NCBI GenBank assembly: GCA_020056155.1
Contig: JAGVII010000491.1
Span: forward strand, 1 to 13,009
Direction of reading: 5' to 3'
Source: Afipia sp.
GTDB lineage: Bacteria; Pseudomonadota; Alphaproteobacteria; Rhizobiales; Xanthobacteraceae
Length of the DNA: 13,009 bases
Each line of letters opens with the position of its first letter. Position 1 is the stretch's first letter. A program made the translations under genes and the position numbers. This document shows, in pieces, positions 1 to 8,359 of this stretch. The notes under the pieces were generated by a model, which saw only the letters and a list, made by a program, of their open reading frames with translations, had not been told where the DNA came from and ran no database searches.

Positions 1-721
1 CGATGGGAATCGGCGCGGTAAAGAGGATGTTCGGCCACGCGAACCAGCGCCGCCAGTAGTCCGCCTGAAGAAACGGGGTTGCGAGGCTGACGGCAATGAT
101 GGCGATCAGCGTGGCGACCAGGAGCCACCAGCTCAGCCGATAGGCGTGCTCGCGCAACTCGCCGGTGGTCTTCATGACCAGCCATGTCGCGCCAAGCAAG
201 CCGTAGCCGGCGACGACGGCGCAGCCAGTCAGGATGCTGAACGGCGTCAGCCAGTCCCACCAGCCGCCGGCGTAGTGCCGCCCTTCGACCTGAATGCCCT
301 GCAAAATCGCACCGAGCGCGACGCCCTGCGCCAGCGCCGCGAGCAGCGAACCGCCGGCAAATGCGATGTCCCATCGGTTACGCTCGCGTTGGGTGCGCCA
401 GCGGAATTCAAAGGCAACGCCGCGAAAGATAAGTCCAATCAGCATGGCGATGATCGGCGTGTAGATCGCCGGCATCACAACGGCGAATGCCAGCGGGAAA
501 GCGGCCATCAATCCGCCGCCGCCGAGCACCAGCCAGGTTTCGTTGCCGTCCCAGACCGGCGCGACTGTGTTCATCATCACATCGCGGTCTTCTTTCTTCG
601 GAAACATGGGGAACAGCATGCCGAGCCCAAGGTCGAAGCCATCCATTACGATGTACATGAACACAGCGAAGGCGATGATGAAGGCCCAGAGGACTGCGAT
701 GTCGATAGGGAGTCCGGCCAT
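1..721 (-). CDS. cydB: Cytochrome bd-type (CIO-like) quinol oxidase subunit II, 3' end cut off by window edge
   Basis: Subunit II of a bd-type terminal oxidase, an inner-membrane complex that oxidises quinol and reduces oxygen to water. Reading the minus strand from the ATG at 719-721 gives 240 residues before the window ends. Family members have roughly 335-380 residues, so about a quarter to a third is missing. It opens with a hydrophobic helix, then the conserved stretch VMDGFDLGLGMLFP (about 25-38) and WDGNETWLVLGGGG (57-70), both hallmarks of CydB/CioB. Further hydrophobic helices follow at about 73-98, 120-142, 160-183 and 197-216. The start lies 5 bases after the cydA stop, and the AAGGGTGA ribosome-binding stretch overlaps the end of cydA, so the two are co-transcribed and probably translationally coupled. 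No frame break is seen. The partner gene suggests the cyanide-insensitive subtype (cioB would then be the alternative name). Confidence 0.93.
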   Translation of the reverse strand, partial: MAGLPIDIAVLWAFIIAFAVFMYIVMDGFDLGLGMLFPMFPKKEDRDVMMNTVAPVWDGNETWLVLGGGGLMAAFPLAFAVVMPAIYTPIIAMLIGLIFRGVAFEFRWRTQRERNRWDIAFAGGSLLAALAQGVALGAILQGIQVEGRHYAGGWWDWLTPFSILTGCAVVAGYGLLGATWLVMKTTGELREHAYRLSWWLLVATLIAIIAVSLATPFLQADYWRRWFAWPNILFTAPIPI

Positions 722-726
722 GGCGC

Positions 727-2133
727 TCACCCTTGTCCGCTAACGGGAATTGATTGTGCAGGTGTGATGCCGGCGGCGCGATGCGGGGCATCCTTGCGCG
801 GGCCTTGTTCGCCGTGATGCGGCGGCTCGTGCATCAGTCGCAGAATGTAGACGACGCCCATGCCGAACACGATGAAATAGACAATGATGAAGGCGATCAG
901 CGACGAGGCGACTGCCGGAGCGGCGAGCGGTGATACCGAGTCCGCCGTGCGCAGCAAACCATAGACCGTGAACGGTTGCCGTCCGACTTCGGTTGTTACC
1001 CAGCCAGCCAATACGGCGACGAAGCCTGCAGGCCCCATCACGAGCGCATAGCGGTGCAGGAATTTCCAGTCGTGAAGCATGCCGCGCCAGCGGGCCCACA
1101 GGCTGAGCAAACCGATGCCGAGCATCAGGAAGCCGATGCCGACCATGATCCGGAATGACCAGAACACGATCGGGACGTTCGGCCAGTTTTCACGCGGCAC
1201 GGTATCGAGGCCCTTCAGCGGGGCATCGAGCGAATGTTTCAGGATCAGCGACGACGCCTTTGGAATTTCGATCGAATACCTCACCTCGCCGGCGGCCTGG
1301 TCAGGAAGGCCGAACAGAATCAGCGGAGCGCCATTTGGATGGCTTTTGTAATGACCCTCCATCGCCATCACTTTTGCCGGCTGATGCTCCAGTGTGTTGA
1401 GGCCGTGCAGGTCGCCTGCGAAAATCTGGATCGGGGCAACGATGGCCGCCATCCACATCGCCATCGAGAACATCACCCGGGGGCCTTCAAGCCTCGAATC
1501 CTTGAGGAGGTGGTAGGCACCGACCGCGCCGACCACGAAGGCCGTGGTGAGGTACGCCGCCAGCACCATATGAACGAGTCGATAGGGGAAGGACGGGTTG
1601 AAGATCACCTTCCACCAGTCAGCGGCGACGAACTGTCCCTGAGAGTTCATCGCGAAGCCGGCCGGCGTCTGCATCCAGGAATTCGCCGAAAGAATCCAGA
1701 AGGCGGATGCCAGCGTGCCGACAGCGACCATCAGTGTCGCAAAGAAATGCAGTTTGTGACCGACGCGCTTCAGTCCGAACAGCATCACGCCCAGGAAGCC
1801 AGCCTCGAGGAAGAAGGCGGTGAGCACCTCATAAGCCATCAGCGGACCGATAATAGGCCCGGTCTTGTCCGAGAATACCGCCCAGTTGGTGCCGAACTGG
1901 TACGACATCACGATGCCGGACACGACGCCCATGCCGAAGGCAATCGCAAAAATTTTCAGCCAATAATTGAAAAGATTGATGAAGACTTCGCGGCCTGTCC
2001 ATAGCCACAGCGCTTCAAGAACAGCAAGGTAACTTGCGAGACCGATGGAGAAGGCCGGAAACACGATGTGAAAAGACACCGTGAATGCGAATTGCATACG
2101 CGCCAGGGTGATGGCGTCGAAACCTTCGAACAT
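727..2133 (-). CDS. cydA: Cytochrome bd-type quinol oxidase subunit I, short Q-loop (CIO-like)
   Basis: Haem- and quinol-binding subunit I of a bd-family oxidase, 468 residues, multi-pass inner-membrane protein. By alignment from memory with E. coli CydA: His22 (SFHIVFP) matches the haem b595 ligand H19, His188 (RLVHMV) and Met330 (SFRIMVG) match the haem b558 ligands, and Glu102/Glu110 match the acidic residues E99/E107. Lys254 and Glu259 in the Q-loop match the quinol-site pair K252/E257. The segment between Ser301 and the SFRIMV helix is only about 25 residues, so the C-terminal half of the long E. coli Q-loop is absent; this is typical of CioA (cioA is the alternative symbol). The conserved GRQPW appears as GRQPF (384-388). 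I chose the ATG at 2131-2133 over an upstream in-frame start at 2208 because the protein then begins with the family's usual N-terminus and GGAGGT sits at 2138-2143. cydB follows after 5 bases. Confidence 0.95.
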   Translation of the reverse strand: MFEGFDAITLARMQFAFTVSFHIVFPAFSIGLASYLAVLEALWLWTGREVFINLFNYWLKIFAIAFGMGVVSGIVMSYQFGTNWAVFSDKTGPIIGPLMAYEVLTAFFLEAGFLGVMLFGLKRVGHKLHFFATLMVAVGTLASAFWILSANSWMQTPAGFAMNSQGQFVAADWWKVIFNPSFPYRLVHMVLAAYLTTAFVVGAVGAYHLLKDSRLEGPRVMFSMAMWMAAIVAPIQIFAGDLHGLNTLEHQPAKVMAMEGHYKSHPNGAPLILFGLPDQAAGEVRYSIEIPKASSLILKHSLDAPLKGLDTVPRENWPNVPIVFWSFRIMVGIGFLMLGIGLLSLWARWRGMLHDWKFLHRYALVMGPAGFVAVLAGWVTTEVGRQPFTVYGLLRTADSVSPLAAPAVASSLIAFIIVYFIVFGMGVVYILRLMHEPPHHGEQGPRKDAPHRAAGITPAQSIPVSGQG

Positions 2134-2164
2134 CGCGGACCTCCGGTATGTCCAATACGGCGAC

Positions 2165-2173
2165 GTTATAGCA
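2165..2173 (-). promoter_or_regulatory. Possible extended -10 promoter of cydAB
   Basis: On the minus strand the sequence reads TGCTATAAC, matching the extended -10 form TGnTATAAT at all but the last base. It lies about 32 bases before the cydA ATG, which would give a leader of roughly 25 bases including the GGAGGT ribosome-binding site. No good -35 is present (the best is TTATCC at 18 bp), as is usual for extended -10 promoters. I looked for an FNR/Anr-type TTGAT-N4-ATCAA box in 2134-2295 and did not find one. Confidence 0.4.
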
Positions 2174-2215
2174 TGCAAATCGCGGCGGGGATAACCGTCG
2201 CGGGGCATATTGCTG

Positions 2216-2255
2216 CATGGCTAGAGCGCAATCGCGCCTGCGGCAAATAGCCATG
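2216..2255. repeat. Inverted repeat between glnD stop and cydA promoter
   Basis: CATGGCTA (2216-2223) and TAGCCATG (2248-2255) are perfect 8-bp inverted arms around a 24-base spacer. The spacer contains a second small stem, GCGC-AATC-GCGC (2226-2237). The structure begins about 40 bases downstream of the glnD stop codon and lies upstream of cydA. There is no T-run on either side, so it is not a classical intrinsic terminator. It could be a weak transcript-end structure or a chance fold. The rest of 2134-2295 shows no gene. Confidence 0.3.
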
Positions 2256-2295
2256 ATCCAAAGTGCAGCCGATCTTCACCTGGCAGAAAGATAAA

Positions 2296-5091
2296 TCAGG
2301 CGGCGGGCTTTTCCGACGCGTCGCCGTTGGCGAGCAGATGGATCAGGGCCCGCTTGATGGCGGCCTGCCGGGTCGGCGCGGTGATCTGCGCGCCGAGCAG
2401 GTCAGTCACATAGAACACGTCGCGGGCGCGTTCGCCGAAGGTTGCGACATGCGCTGAGGCGATGTTGAGATTGAGTTTCGAGATCGCAGTGGTCAGCTGA
2501 AACAGCAGGCCGGGACGGTCGAGGCCAGAGACCTCGATCACGGTGTAGCGATCCGACCACTGGTTGTTGATGCTGACCTCCGGTTCGACGACGAACGGCT
2601 TCAACCGTGCTTTTGAGGTGGTGCGCCTCGCCATGACATCCGGCAGCCGCAGTTTGCCTTCCAGGACCTGCTCGATGGTGTCGCCGATACGGGTGGCGCG
2701 GCGTCCTTCGTCATCGTCGCGGTCGTACTCGCGGGTAATTGCGATGGTGTCGAGCGCGATGCCGTCGGTGGTAGTGTAGATCTGTGCGTCGACGATGTTG
2801 GCTCCCGCAGAGGCACAGGCGCCAGCGATGATCGACAGCAGCCAGGGATGATCGGGCGCCATGATCGTCAGTTCGGTGACGCCTCGGCCCTCATCGAACC
2901 CGACGTTGACCGCAAGCTTGTGACCGCCGGCTTCGCTGGCTTTGACGAAACGTGCATGGCGAATCTTGCGCGGCAGCTCGACTTTCAGCCAGTAAGCGGG
3001 ATAGTGCCGCGCGATGTAGGCTTCGAGTTCGCTCGAAGGCCACTCGGTAAACGCTGCGCGGAACTCGGCTTGCGCGACAGCGATGCGCTGGGCGCGATTA
3101 ACCTCGGAGAAGCCGCCCGTCAGCACCGGTTCGGTTTCGTAATAAAGCGTGCGGATCAGCTGGGCTTTCCAGCCGTTCCATACTCCCGGGCCGACGCCGC
3201 GAATGTCGGCGGTCGTCAGAATGGTTAGCAGCTTCATCTGCTCGACCGACTGCACGACCGCAGCAAAATTCTCGATGGTCTTGCGGTCCGACAGATCGCG
3301 TGACTGCGCCACCGTGGACATGGTGAGGTGTTCTTCAATCAGCCATGCGATCAACTCGGTGTGGGCGGCGTTGAAGCCGAAGCGGGGGCAAAGCCGTCGC
3401 GCCACTTTAGCGCCCGCAATGGAGTGATCCTCGGGGCGGCCCTTGGCGATGTCATGCAGGAAAACCGCCATATAGATGACGGCGCGGTGCTCGTGGTGGA
3501 TTTTCCGCATCAGGTCGCTGGCGACCACGAACTCGTCGTTTCCGCCGCGCTCGATGTCCTGAAGGATGCCGATGCATCGCAGCAGATGCTCGTCGACCGT
3601 GTAGTGATGGTACATATTGAACTGCATCATCGACACGATCCGCCCGAACGCGCGGATGAAGCGGCCGAGCACGCCGGCCTCGTTCATCCGGCGCAGGACA
3701 ATCTCCGCGTCATTCGACGTCAGGATTTCCATGAAAAGCTTGTTGGCTTCGGGACTTTCACGAAGCTTCGGCGTGATCAGGCCGAGCGAACGCGTCGCCG
3801 CGCGCATGGCGTCGGGATGGAACGCCAGATTGTTTTTCTGTGCGAGGCGGAAGATGCGGATCAGGTTGACAGGATCGGTCTTGAACACGTCGGGCGCGGC
3901 AAGATTGATGCGGTTGTTGTCGATGATGAAATCTTCGCCGCCGGGAACGCGTCCGCGTTTGCGGCCTGGCCGGAGCCTGGCCATCATCCGGCTCAGCACC
4001 GGCGCGGGCTTGGCTTCCTGATCTTCCAGCTTGGCGCACAGGATCGCGGTGAGATCGCCGACTTCCTTGGCGATCAGAAAGTAGTGCTTCATGAAGCGTT
4101 CGACATCCTGCATGCCGGGATGCGAGGTATAGCCGAGCCGCTGCGCGATCTCGCGCTGCATTTCGAATGACAGCCGTTCTTCGGGGCGGCCGGTGAAGAA
4201 GTGCATGTTGCAGCGAACCGACCACAGGAAATCCTCGCAGCGGCGGAACGTGCGGTATTCCTGCGGATCGAACACGCCGCGTTGAACAAGGTCTTCGCTG
4301 TTACTGACACGGTAAACATACTTGGCGATCCAGAACAGCGTATGCAGATCGCGCAGGCCGCCCTTGCCGTCCTTCACGTTCGGTTCAACCAGATAGCGTG
4401 ACTGGCCCGCGCGGCGGTGTCGCTCTTCGCGCTCGGCCAGTTTCGCGGTGACGAATTCAGCAGCGGTCCCCTGCACGACATCCCTGTCGAAGCGAGTGAC
4501 AAGCTCGTCGTAGAGCGCCTTGTCGCCGGTCAGGAATCTGGTTTCCAGCACCGAGGTCCGGATGGTCATGTCGGCTCGCGCCTGACGGATAGATTCATCG
4601 ATCGAGCGGGTGGCGTGGCCGACCTTCAGCCCCATGTCCCACAGGCAATAGAGGATCGCCTCAGCAACCTGTTCGCCCCACGCGGTTTGCTTGTAGGGCA
4701 AGATGAACAGCAGATCGATGTCGGACTCGGGCGCCATCAGGCCGCGGCCGTAACCGCCGGTCGCGATGACGGCCATGCGTTCGGAATCCGATGGGGTCGG
4801 CGAGTGATAAAGATGCTTGGTCGCGGCGTTGAACAGGATGCGGATAATCTCGTCCTGAACGAAGCAAAGCCGCTCGGCGCATCGCCGCCCGTGACGGTCC
4901 TTCAGCAACTGCGCCTGGGCGGCCTCGCGCGCCAGCGCCAGCTCACCCTTGAGCAATTGTGTGATGGCGGCGCGAAGCAGATCGTCCTTGCCGCCATGCT
5001 TTTGCGCAAGCGCGTCGATCTCGCCCGCGATACGGACGGTATCGAATTGCACTTCGGGTTCGGAGAGGATCTTGGCCGTCACGCTGTCCAT
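2296..5091 (-). CDS. glnD: Bifunctional [PII] uridylyltransferase / uridylyl-removing enzyme GlnD
   Basis: Cytoplasmic sensor of nitrogen status: it attaches UMP to PII proteins (GlnB/GlnK) when glutamine is low and removes it when glutamine is high. The 931 residues show the full family architecture in order. The nucleotidyltransferase domain carries GGYGRG (112-117) followed by DID (124-126), the metal-binding G-x-D-x-D signature. The PII-uridylyltransferase linker contains EPNVKDGKGGLRDLH (236-250). The HD hydrolase domain has its first histidines near 495-502 (MYHHYTVDEH) and the HD pair at 546-547 (FLHDIAKGRPEDHS). Two C-terminal glutamine-sensing ACT domains lie at about 738-815 and 849-925. 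The frame stays open upstream to an ATG at 5193, but I chose the ATG at 5089-5091 (MDSVTAK) because alphaproteobacterial GlnD proteins start about here; no strong ribosome-binding site supports either choice. No key residue is missing. It stands alone, with cydA 162 bases downstream. Confidence 0.96.
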   Translation of the reverse strand: MDSVTAKILSEPEVQFDTVRIAGEIDALAQKHGGKDDLLRAAITQLLKGELALAREAAQAQLLKDRHGRRCAERLCFVQDEIIRILFNAATKHLYHSPTPSDSERMAVIATGGYGRGLMAPESDIDLLFILPYKQTAWGEQVAEAILYCLWDMGLKVGHATRSIDESIRQARADMTIRTSVLETRFLTGDKALYDELVTRFDRDVVQGTAAEFVTAKLAEREERHRRAGQSRYLVEPNVKDGKGGLRDLHTLFWIAKYVYRVSNSEDLVQRGVFDPQEYRTFRRCEDFLWSVRCNMHFFTGRPEERLSFEMQREIAQRLGYTSHPGMQDVERFMKHYFLIAKEVGDLTAILCAKLEDQEAKPAPVLSRMMARLRPGRKRGRVPGGEDFIIDNNRINLAAPDVFKTDPVNLIRIFRLAQKNNLAFHPDAMRAATRSLGLITPKLRESPEANKLFMEILTSNDAEIVLRRMNEAGVLGRFIRAFGRIVSMMQFNMYHHYTVDEHLLRCIGILQDIERGGNDEFVVASDLMRKIHHEHRAVIYMAVFLHDIAKGRPEDHSIAGAKVARRLCPRFGFNAAHTELIAWLIEEHLTMSTVAQSRDLSDRKTIENFAAVVQSVEQMKLLTILTTADIRGVGPGVWNGWKAQLIRTLYYETEPVLTGGFSEVNRAQRIAVAQAEFRAAFTEWPSSELEAYIARHYPAYWLKVELPRKIRHARFVKASEAGGHKLAVNVGFDEGRGVTELTIMAPDHPWLLSIIAGACASAGANIVDAQIYTTTDGIALDTIAITREYDRDDDEGRRATRIGDTIEQVLEGKLRLPDVMARRTTSKARLKPFVVEPEVSINNQWSDRYTVIEVSGLDRPGLLFQLTTAISKLNLNIASAHVATFGERARDVFYVTDLLGAQITAPTRQAAIKRALIHLLANGDASEKPAA

Positions 5092-5213
5092 TCCATTCGG
5101 ATAACGGACGGCAGCAGCGGTGTCATCAGCGGATTGTGGCGGGCGGTCTGGTTCATCTCGATGGAGCCGTTGGATGGAGCACGGGTGAATCACCTGACTT
5201 AGTAAGCTATTGA

Positions 5214-5243
5214 ATAATAACGATCTTTTTTAGGGTGTGGCAA
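5214..5243 (-). promoter_or_regulatory. Possible sigma70-type promoter of glnD
   Basis: The minus strand reads TTGCCA (5238-5243), an 18-base spacer and TATTAT (5214-5219), in an A+T-rich island that stands out from the surrounding G+C-rich DNA. Transcription would begin near 5207, giving a leader of about 115 bases to the chosen glnD start. The half-site-like motif TTAGTAAGC (5199-5207) would sit at the start point. The same island lies upstream of the osmC remnant on the plus strand and could also have served that gene. Confidence 0.4.
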
Positions 5244-5304
5244 GGCCAATACGGAATAAGCTGTATGCGGCGTTTGTTGATGCCGATGGAAACGGAGACA
5301 AGAA

Positions 5305-5415
5305 ATGGATTCGACCGCACTCCGCGCCATGCAGGCGCCGATCAAGGACCGCTACGTGGTCTACCAGACCATCAAGAACGGCCCGAAGACGAGCGTGTCG
5401 ATCAACCGGCTGTGA
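5305..5415 (+). pseudogene. OsmC-family protein, internally deleted remnant (N- and C-terminal ends fused in frame)
   Basis: An ATG at 5305-5307, preceded by GGAGA at about 8 bases, opens a 36-codon frame ending in TGA at 5413-5415. The first 17 residues (MDSTALRAMQAPIKDRY) match, from memory, the start of OsmC/Ohr-like proteins annotated in Bradyrhizobium relatives. The last 19 (VVYQTIKNGPKTSVSINRL) match their extreme C-terminus, usually seen as ERYCVVYQTIKNGP. The roughly 130-140 residues between are gone, including the first redox cysteine region, and the second cysteine normally next to RY is also missing. Intact OsmC-family proteins reduce organic peroxides in the cytoplasm through two cysteines, so this product could not do that. 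The ribosome-binding site and frame are intact, so a short peptide might still be made. It runs convergent to mutS, with 6 bases between the stops. Alternatives are an unrelated small gene or an assembly deletion. Confidence 0.68.
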
Positions 5416-5421
5416 CGGACG

Positions 5422-8154
5422 TTACTTCGGCAGCTTCGCCTTCAACGCATAGAGTGCGTCCAGCGCTTCACGCGGCGACATCTCGTCGGGATGCATCTCA
5501 CTGAGCGCCTCGGCAACCTGATCCGCGGCGCTCGGTGGCTGCGGCTCGGCTGCCGCGCGTGACGGCATCGCGAACAGCGGCAGGTCGTCGGCCAGCGCAC
5601 GCGCCGTGGTGCCCCGATCCTGCGCCTCGAGCTTCGCCAGCACCGATTTTGCGCGCGCGACCACCGCTGCCGGAAGGCCCGCGAGCTTCGCCACCTGAAT
5701 GCCGTAGGAGCGATCCGCCGATCCCGGCAGCACCTCGTGCAGGAATACGACATCGCCCTGCCACTCCTTGACCCGGACGGTGGCGTTGAACAGACGCGGG
5801 AGATTGGCCGACAGTGCGGTCAGTTCGTGATAGTGCGTCGCGAACAGCGCGCGGCAGCGGTTGCTCTCATGCAGATGTTCGATCGAGGCCCATGCGATCG
5901 ACAGGCCGTCGAAGGTCGAGGTACCGCGGCCGATCTCATCGAGGATCACGAGCGCGCGTTCGCAGGCCTGATTGAGGATAGCTGCCGTCTCGACCATTTC
6001 GACCATGAAGGTCGAGCGCCCGCGTGCCAGATCATCCGCGGCACCGACGCGGGAAAACAGGCGGTCGACGATGCCGATATGCGCAAGTTTTGCGGGTACG
6101 AAGCTGCCGATCTGCGCCATCAGCGCGATCAGCGCATTCTGCCGCAGGAATGTCGATTTACCGGCCATGTTCGGGCCGGTCAGCAACCAGATTTGGCCGG
6201 ATGACTGCGCCGGTCCCGGCGACAGGTCGCAGGCGTTGGCGATGAAGGGCTGGCCGTCGCGTTTCAGCGCCTGCTCGACCACAGGGTGGCGACCGCCTTC
6301 AATGGAGAACTTCAGCGAATTATCGACTACAGGCCGCGTGTAGTTCTCATCCACAGCGAGTTTCGCCAGCGCCGAGGTGACATCGAACAGCGCAAACGCA
6401 TGCGCCGCGGCGCGCAAGTCATCGCCAGCAGCGACAGCCTGCGCGCAGAGCTTGTCAAAGATTTCCAGTTCAAGGCCAAGTGCGCGATCGCCGGCATTGG
6501 CGATCTTCGCCTCGATCTCTCCGAGTTCGGTCGTGGTAAAGCGGACCTGTCCGGCAAGCGTCTGACGATGAATGAAGGTTGCGTTGAGCGGTGCAGCCAT
6601 CAGCTTGTCGCCGTGCTGCGCGGTAACTTCGACAAAGTACCCAAGCACGTTGTTGTGGCGAATCTTGAGGCCCTTGATGCCAGTGTCGTCGGCGTAGCGC
6701 GCCTGCATCGCGGCGACCACCAGTCGCGAGGCGTCGCGCAGGTTGCGGGTCTCATCGAGCGAAGGTTCATAACCCGCGCGCACGAAGCCGCCGTCGCGTT
6801 TGAACAGTGGTAATTCATCCGCCAGGCCGTGTGAAAATTCCTGCGCAAGGTCGCGGGGCGGGCGGCGCAGCGCTTCGAGGGCAAGCGAAATGTCGCGCGG
6901 GAGCTTCTCGATCCGCGACAGCCGGTCAAGGATTTTGTCGGCGGCGTGAATTCCGTCGCGCAAGGCGGCGAGATCGCGCGGGCCGCCGCGTCCGACCGAC
7001 AGCCGCGCCAGCGCGCGTGAAATATCCGGCGCGGCACGCAGGATGCCACGCAGATCGTCGCGGGCGGCGCTGTCGTCCGCGAACATTGCCGTGGCATCAA
7101 GCCGATGAGAAATCGTCCCGCTGTCGGTCAACGGCGCGGAGAGGCGTTGTGCAAGCAGCCGTGATCCTGCGGCAGTCACCGTGCAGTCGATGGCATCGAG
7201 CAGCGATCCGCGTCGCTCGCCGGCCAGCGTGCGCGTCAGTTCGAGGTTTGCGCGGGTGGCGGGATCAATCGCCATGGTGGTGCCGGCAGCCTCGCGCGCC
7301 GGTGGCGACAGCGGCAGATGCTTCCCGACCTGCGTGCGATCCACATAGGTTACGGCTGCGGCGGCAGCGGTGGCTTCCAGCCGCGACATCGCGCCAAAGC
7401 CGTCCATGGTGGCGACGGCGAAATAGTCGCACAGCCGCCGTTCTGCCGTAGCGGCATCGAAGATATCGCGTGTTACCGGCGTGACGGCGGCGAGCGTGCG
7501 GAACAGCGCGGCCAATTCTGGATCGGAATACAGCGCGTCCGTCACGATCACTTCGTTCGGATTAATCCTCGCCAGCGTCGCACCAAGCTCGCTGGCACTG
7601 CATTCGGTGACGCTGAACTCCGCCGTCGAGATGTCGATCCAGGCGAGTCCAATACGATCGCCGGCGGATGAAGATGCGCGAACGCGCGCAATGGCGAGCA
7701 GATAGTTGTTGGCCTTGGCGTCGAGCAGGGTGTCTTCGGTCAGCGTGCCCGGCGTCACCAGCCGCACCACGTCGCGCCTTACCACGCTCTTGTTGCCGCG
7801 CTTGCGCGCCTCGGCGGGATTTTCGGTCTGCTCGCAAACTGCGACCCGATGACCCAGCGCGATCAATCGATGCAGGTAGTCGTCGGATCGCTCCACCGGC
7901 ACGCCGCACATCGGGATATCCTCGCCCATGTGCTTGCCGCGCTTGGTCAGCGTAATGCCGAGCGCGCGCGAGGCGATTTCGGCATCCTCGAAGAACAGTT
8001 CGTAGAAATCGCCCATCCGGTAGAACAGCAGCAGCCCCGGATTGGCGGCTTTGATCTCCAGGTATTGTTCCATCATCGGCGTGATACGCCCGGCGGCCTC
8101 CGGAGAGGCGGTTTCTGGGGTTGGCGATGCGGGGGGCGTGGAATGGATGGTCAT
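5422..8154 (-). CDS. mutS: DNA mismatch repair protein MutS
   Basis: Recognises base mismatches and small loops in newly replicated DNA and recruits MutL, using ATP binding and hydrolysis as a sliding clamp. The 910 residues hold the usual parts. The mismatch-binding domain I has the Phe-x-Glu motif at F50-Y51-E52 (MGDFYELF). It is followed by the connector, the lever (MutS III) and the clamp. The ATPase has the Walker A stretch [10 protein letters not shown] (659-668) and Walker B with signature [14 protein letters not shown] (737-750), then ATHYHEL just beyond. The C-terminal tail is short and family-typical. The frame is open to an ATG at 8268. I chose the ATG at 8152-8154 (MTIHSTPP, then a Pro-rich tail and [13 protein letters not shown]) by family resemblance; none of the candidate starts has a clear ribosome-binding site. 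It is divergent from pcaF and convergent with the osmC remnant. No frameshift or lost motif is seen. Confidence 0.95.
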   Translation of the reverse strand: MTIHSTPPASPTPETASPEAAGRITPMMEQYLEIKAANPGLLLFYRMGDFYELFFEDAEIASRALGITLTKRGKHMGEDIPMCGVPVERSDDYLHRLIALGHRVAVCEQTENPAEARKRGNKSVVRRDVVRLVTPGTLTEDTLLDAKANNYLLAIARVRASSSAGDRIGLAWIDISTAEFSVTECSASELGATLARINPNEVIVTDALYSDPELAALFRTLAAVTPVTRDIFDAATAERRLCDYFAVATMDGFGAMSRLEATAAAAAVTYVDRTQVGKHLPLSPPAREAAGTTMAIDPATRANLELTRTLAGERRGSLLDAIDCTVTAAGSRLLAQRLSAPLTDSGTISHRLDATAMFADDSAARDDLRGILRAAPDISRALARLSVGRGGPRDLAALRDGIHAADKILDRLSRIEKLPRDISLALEALRRPPRDLAQEFSHGLADELPLFKRDGGFVRAGYEPSLDETRNLRDASRLVVAAMQARYADDTGIKGLKIRHNNVLGYFVEVTAQHGDKLMAAPLNATFIHRQTLAGQVRFTTTELGEIEAKIANAGDRALGLELEIFDKLCAQAVAAGDDLRAAAHAFALFDVTSALAKLAVDENYTRPVVDNSLKFSIEGGRHPVVEQALKRDGQPFIANACDLSPGPAQSSGQIWLLTGPNMAGKSTFLRQNALIALMAQIGSFVPAKLAHIGIVDRLFSRVGAADDLARGRSTFMVEMVETAAILNQACERALVILDEIGRGTSTFDGLSIAWASIEHLHESNRCRALFATHYHELTALSANLPRLFNATVRVKEWQGDVVFLHEVLPGSADRSYGIQVAKLAGLPAAVVARAKSVLAKLEAQDRGTTARALADDLPLFAMPSRAAAEPQPPSAADQVAEALSEMHPDEMSPREALDALYALKAKLPK

Positions 8155-8275
8155 GGAGCGAACACTAGCAAAGTTCTTTCGCATGGTGGAATTGCTGGCG
8201 GCGTTTTCCACGTCTTGCAGAGGGCTGTGCATGGCGGCCCTGTCGGGTCGCAAGGCTGTTTCGGCCATCGATCAT

Positions 8276-8304
8276 TTGACCTTAGGCGCCGCCCTTCCTA
8301 AAAC
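8276..8304 (+). promoter_or_regulatory. Sigma70-type promoter of pcaF
   Basis: TTGACC (8276-8281) and TAAAAC (8299-8304) are separated by exactly 17 bases, close to the TTGACA/TATAAT consensus. The expected start point near 8311 would leave a leader of about 49 bases before the pcaF ATG. It lies in the 205-base divergent region shared with mutS. No operator-like inverted repeat is obvious around it. Confidence 0.55.
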
Positions 8305-8359
8305 TCGCGGCAGCCGGGCGGATACTATCAAGTCCGCGCGAACTTCAGGGAGAACGACC

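Noticed and set aside
146..817. Plus-strand open frame of 223 codons over cydB and the end of cydA
   Set aside because: It crosses the cydA-cydB junction antisense to both and matches no known protein type; the CydB frame on the minus strand explains the region.
1234..2004. Plus-strand open frame of 256 codons opposite cydA
   Set aside because: It lies wholly antisense to a well-supported gene, is rich in His/Arg/Asp/Glu as expected for reverse-frame G+C-rich DNA, and has no recognisable domain or ribosome-binding site.
3328..4170. Plus-strand open frame of 280 codons opposite glnD
   Set aside because: An antisense shadow of the GlnD coding frame with no family resemblance; the G+C-rich third positions suppress stop codons on the other strand.
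5235..5504. Two overlapping plus-strand frames starting at 5235 and 5237
   Set aside because: They run out of frame through the osmC remnant and into the end of mutS; the frame at 5305-5415 has the better ribosome-binding site and the recognisable sequence.
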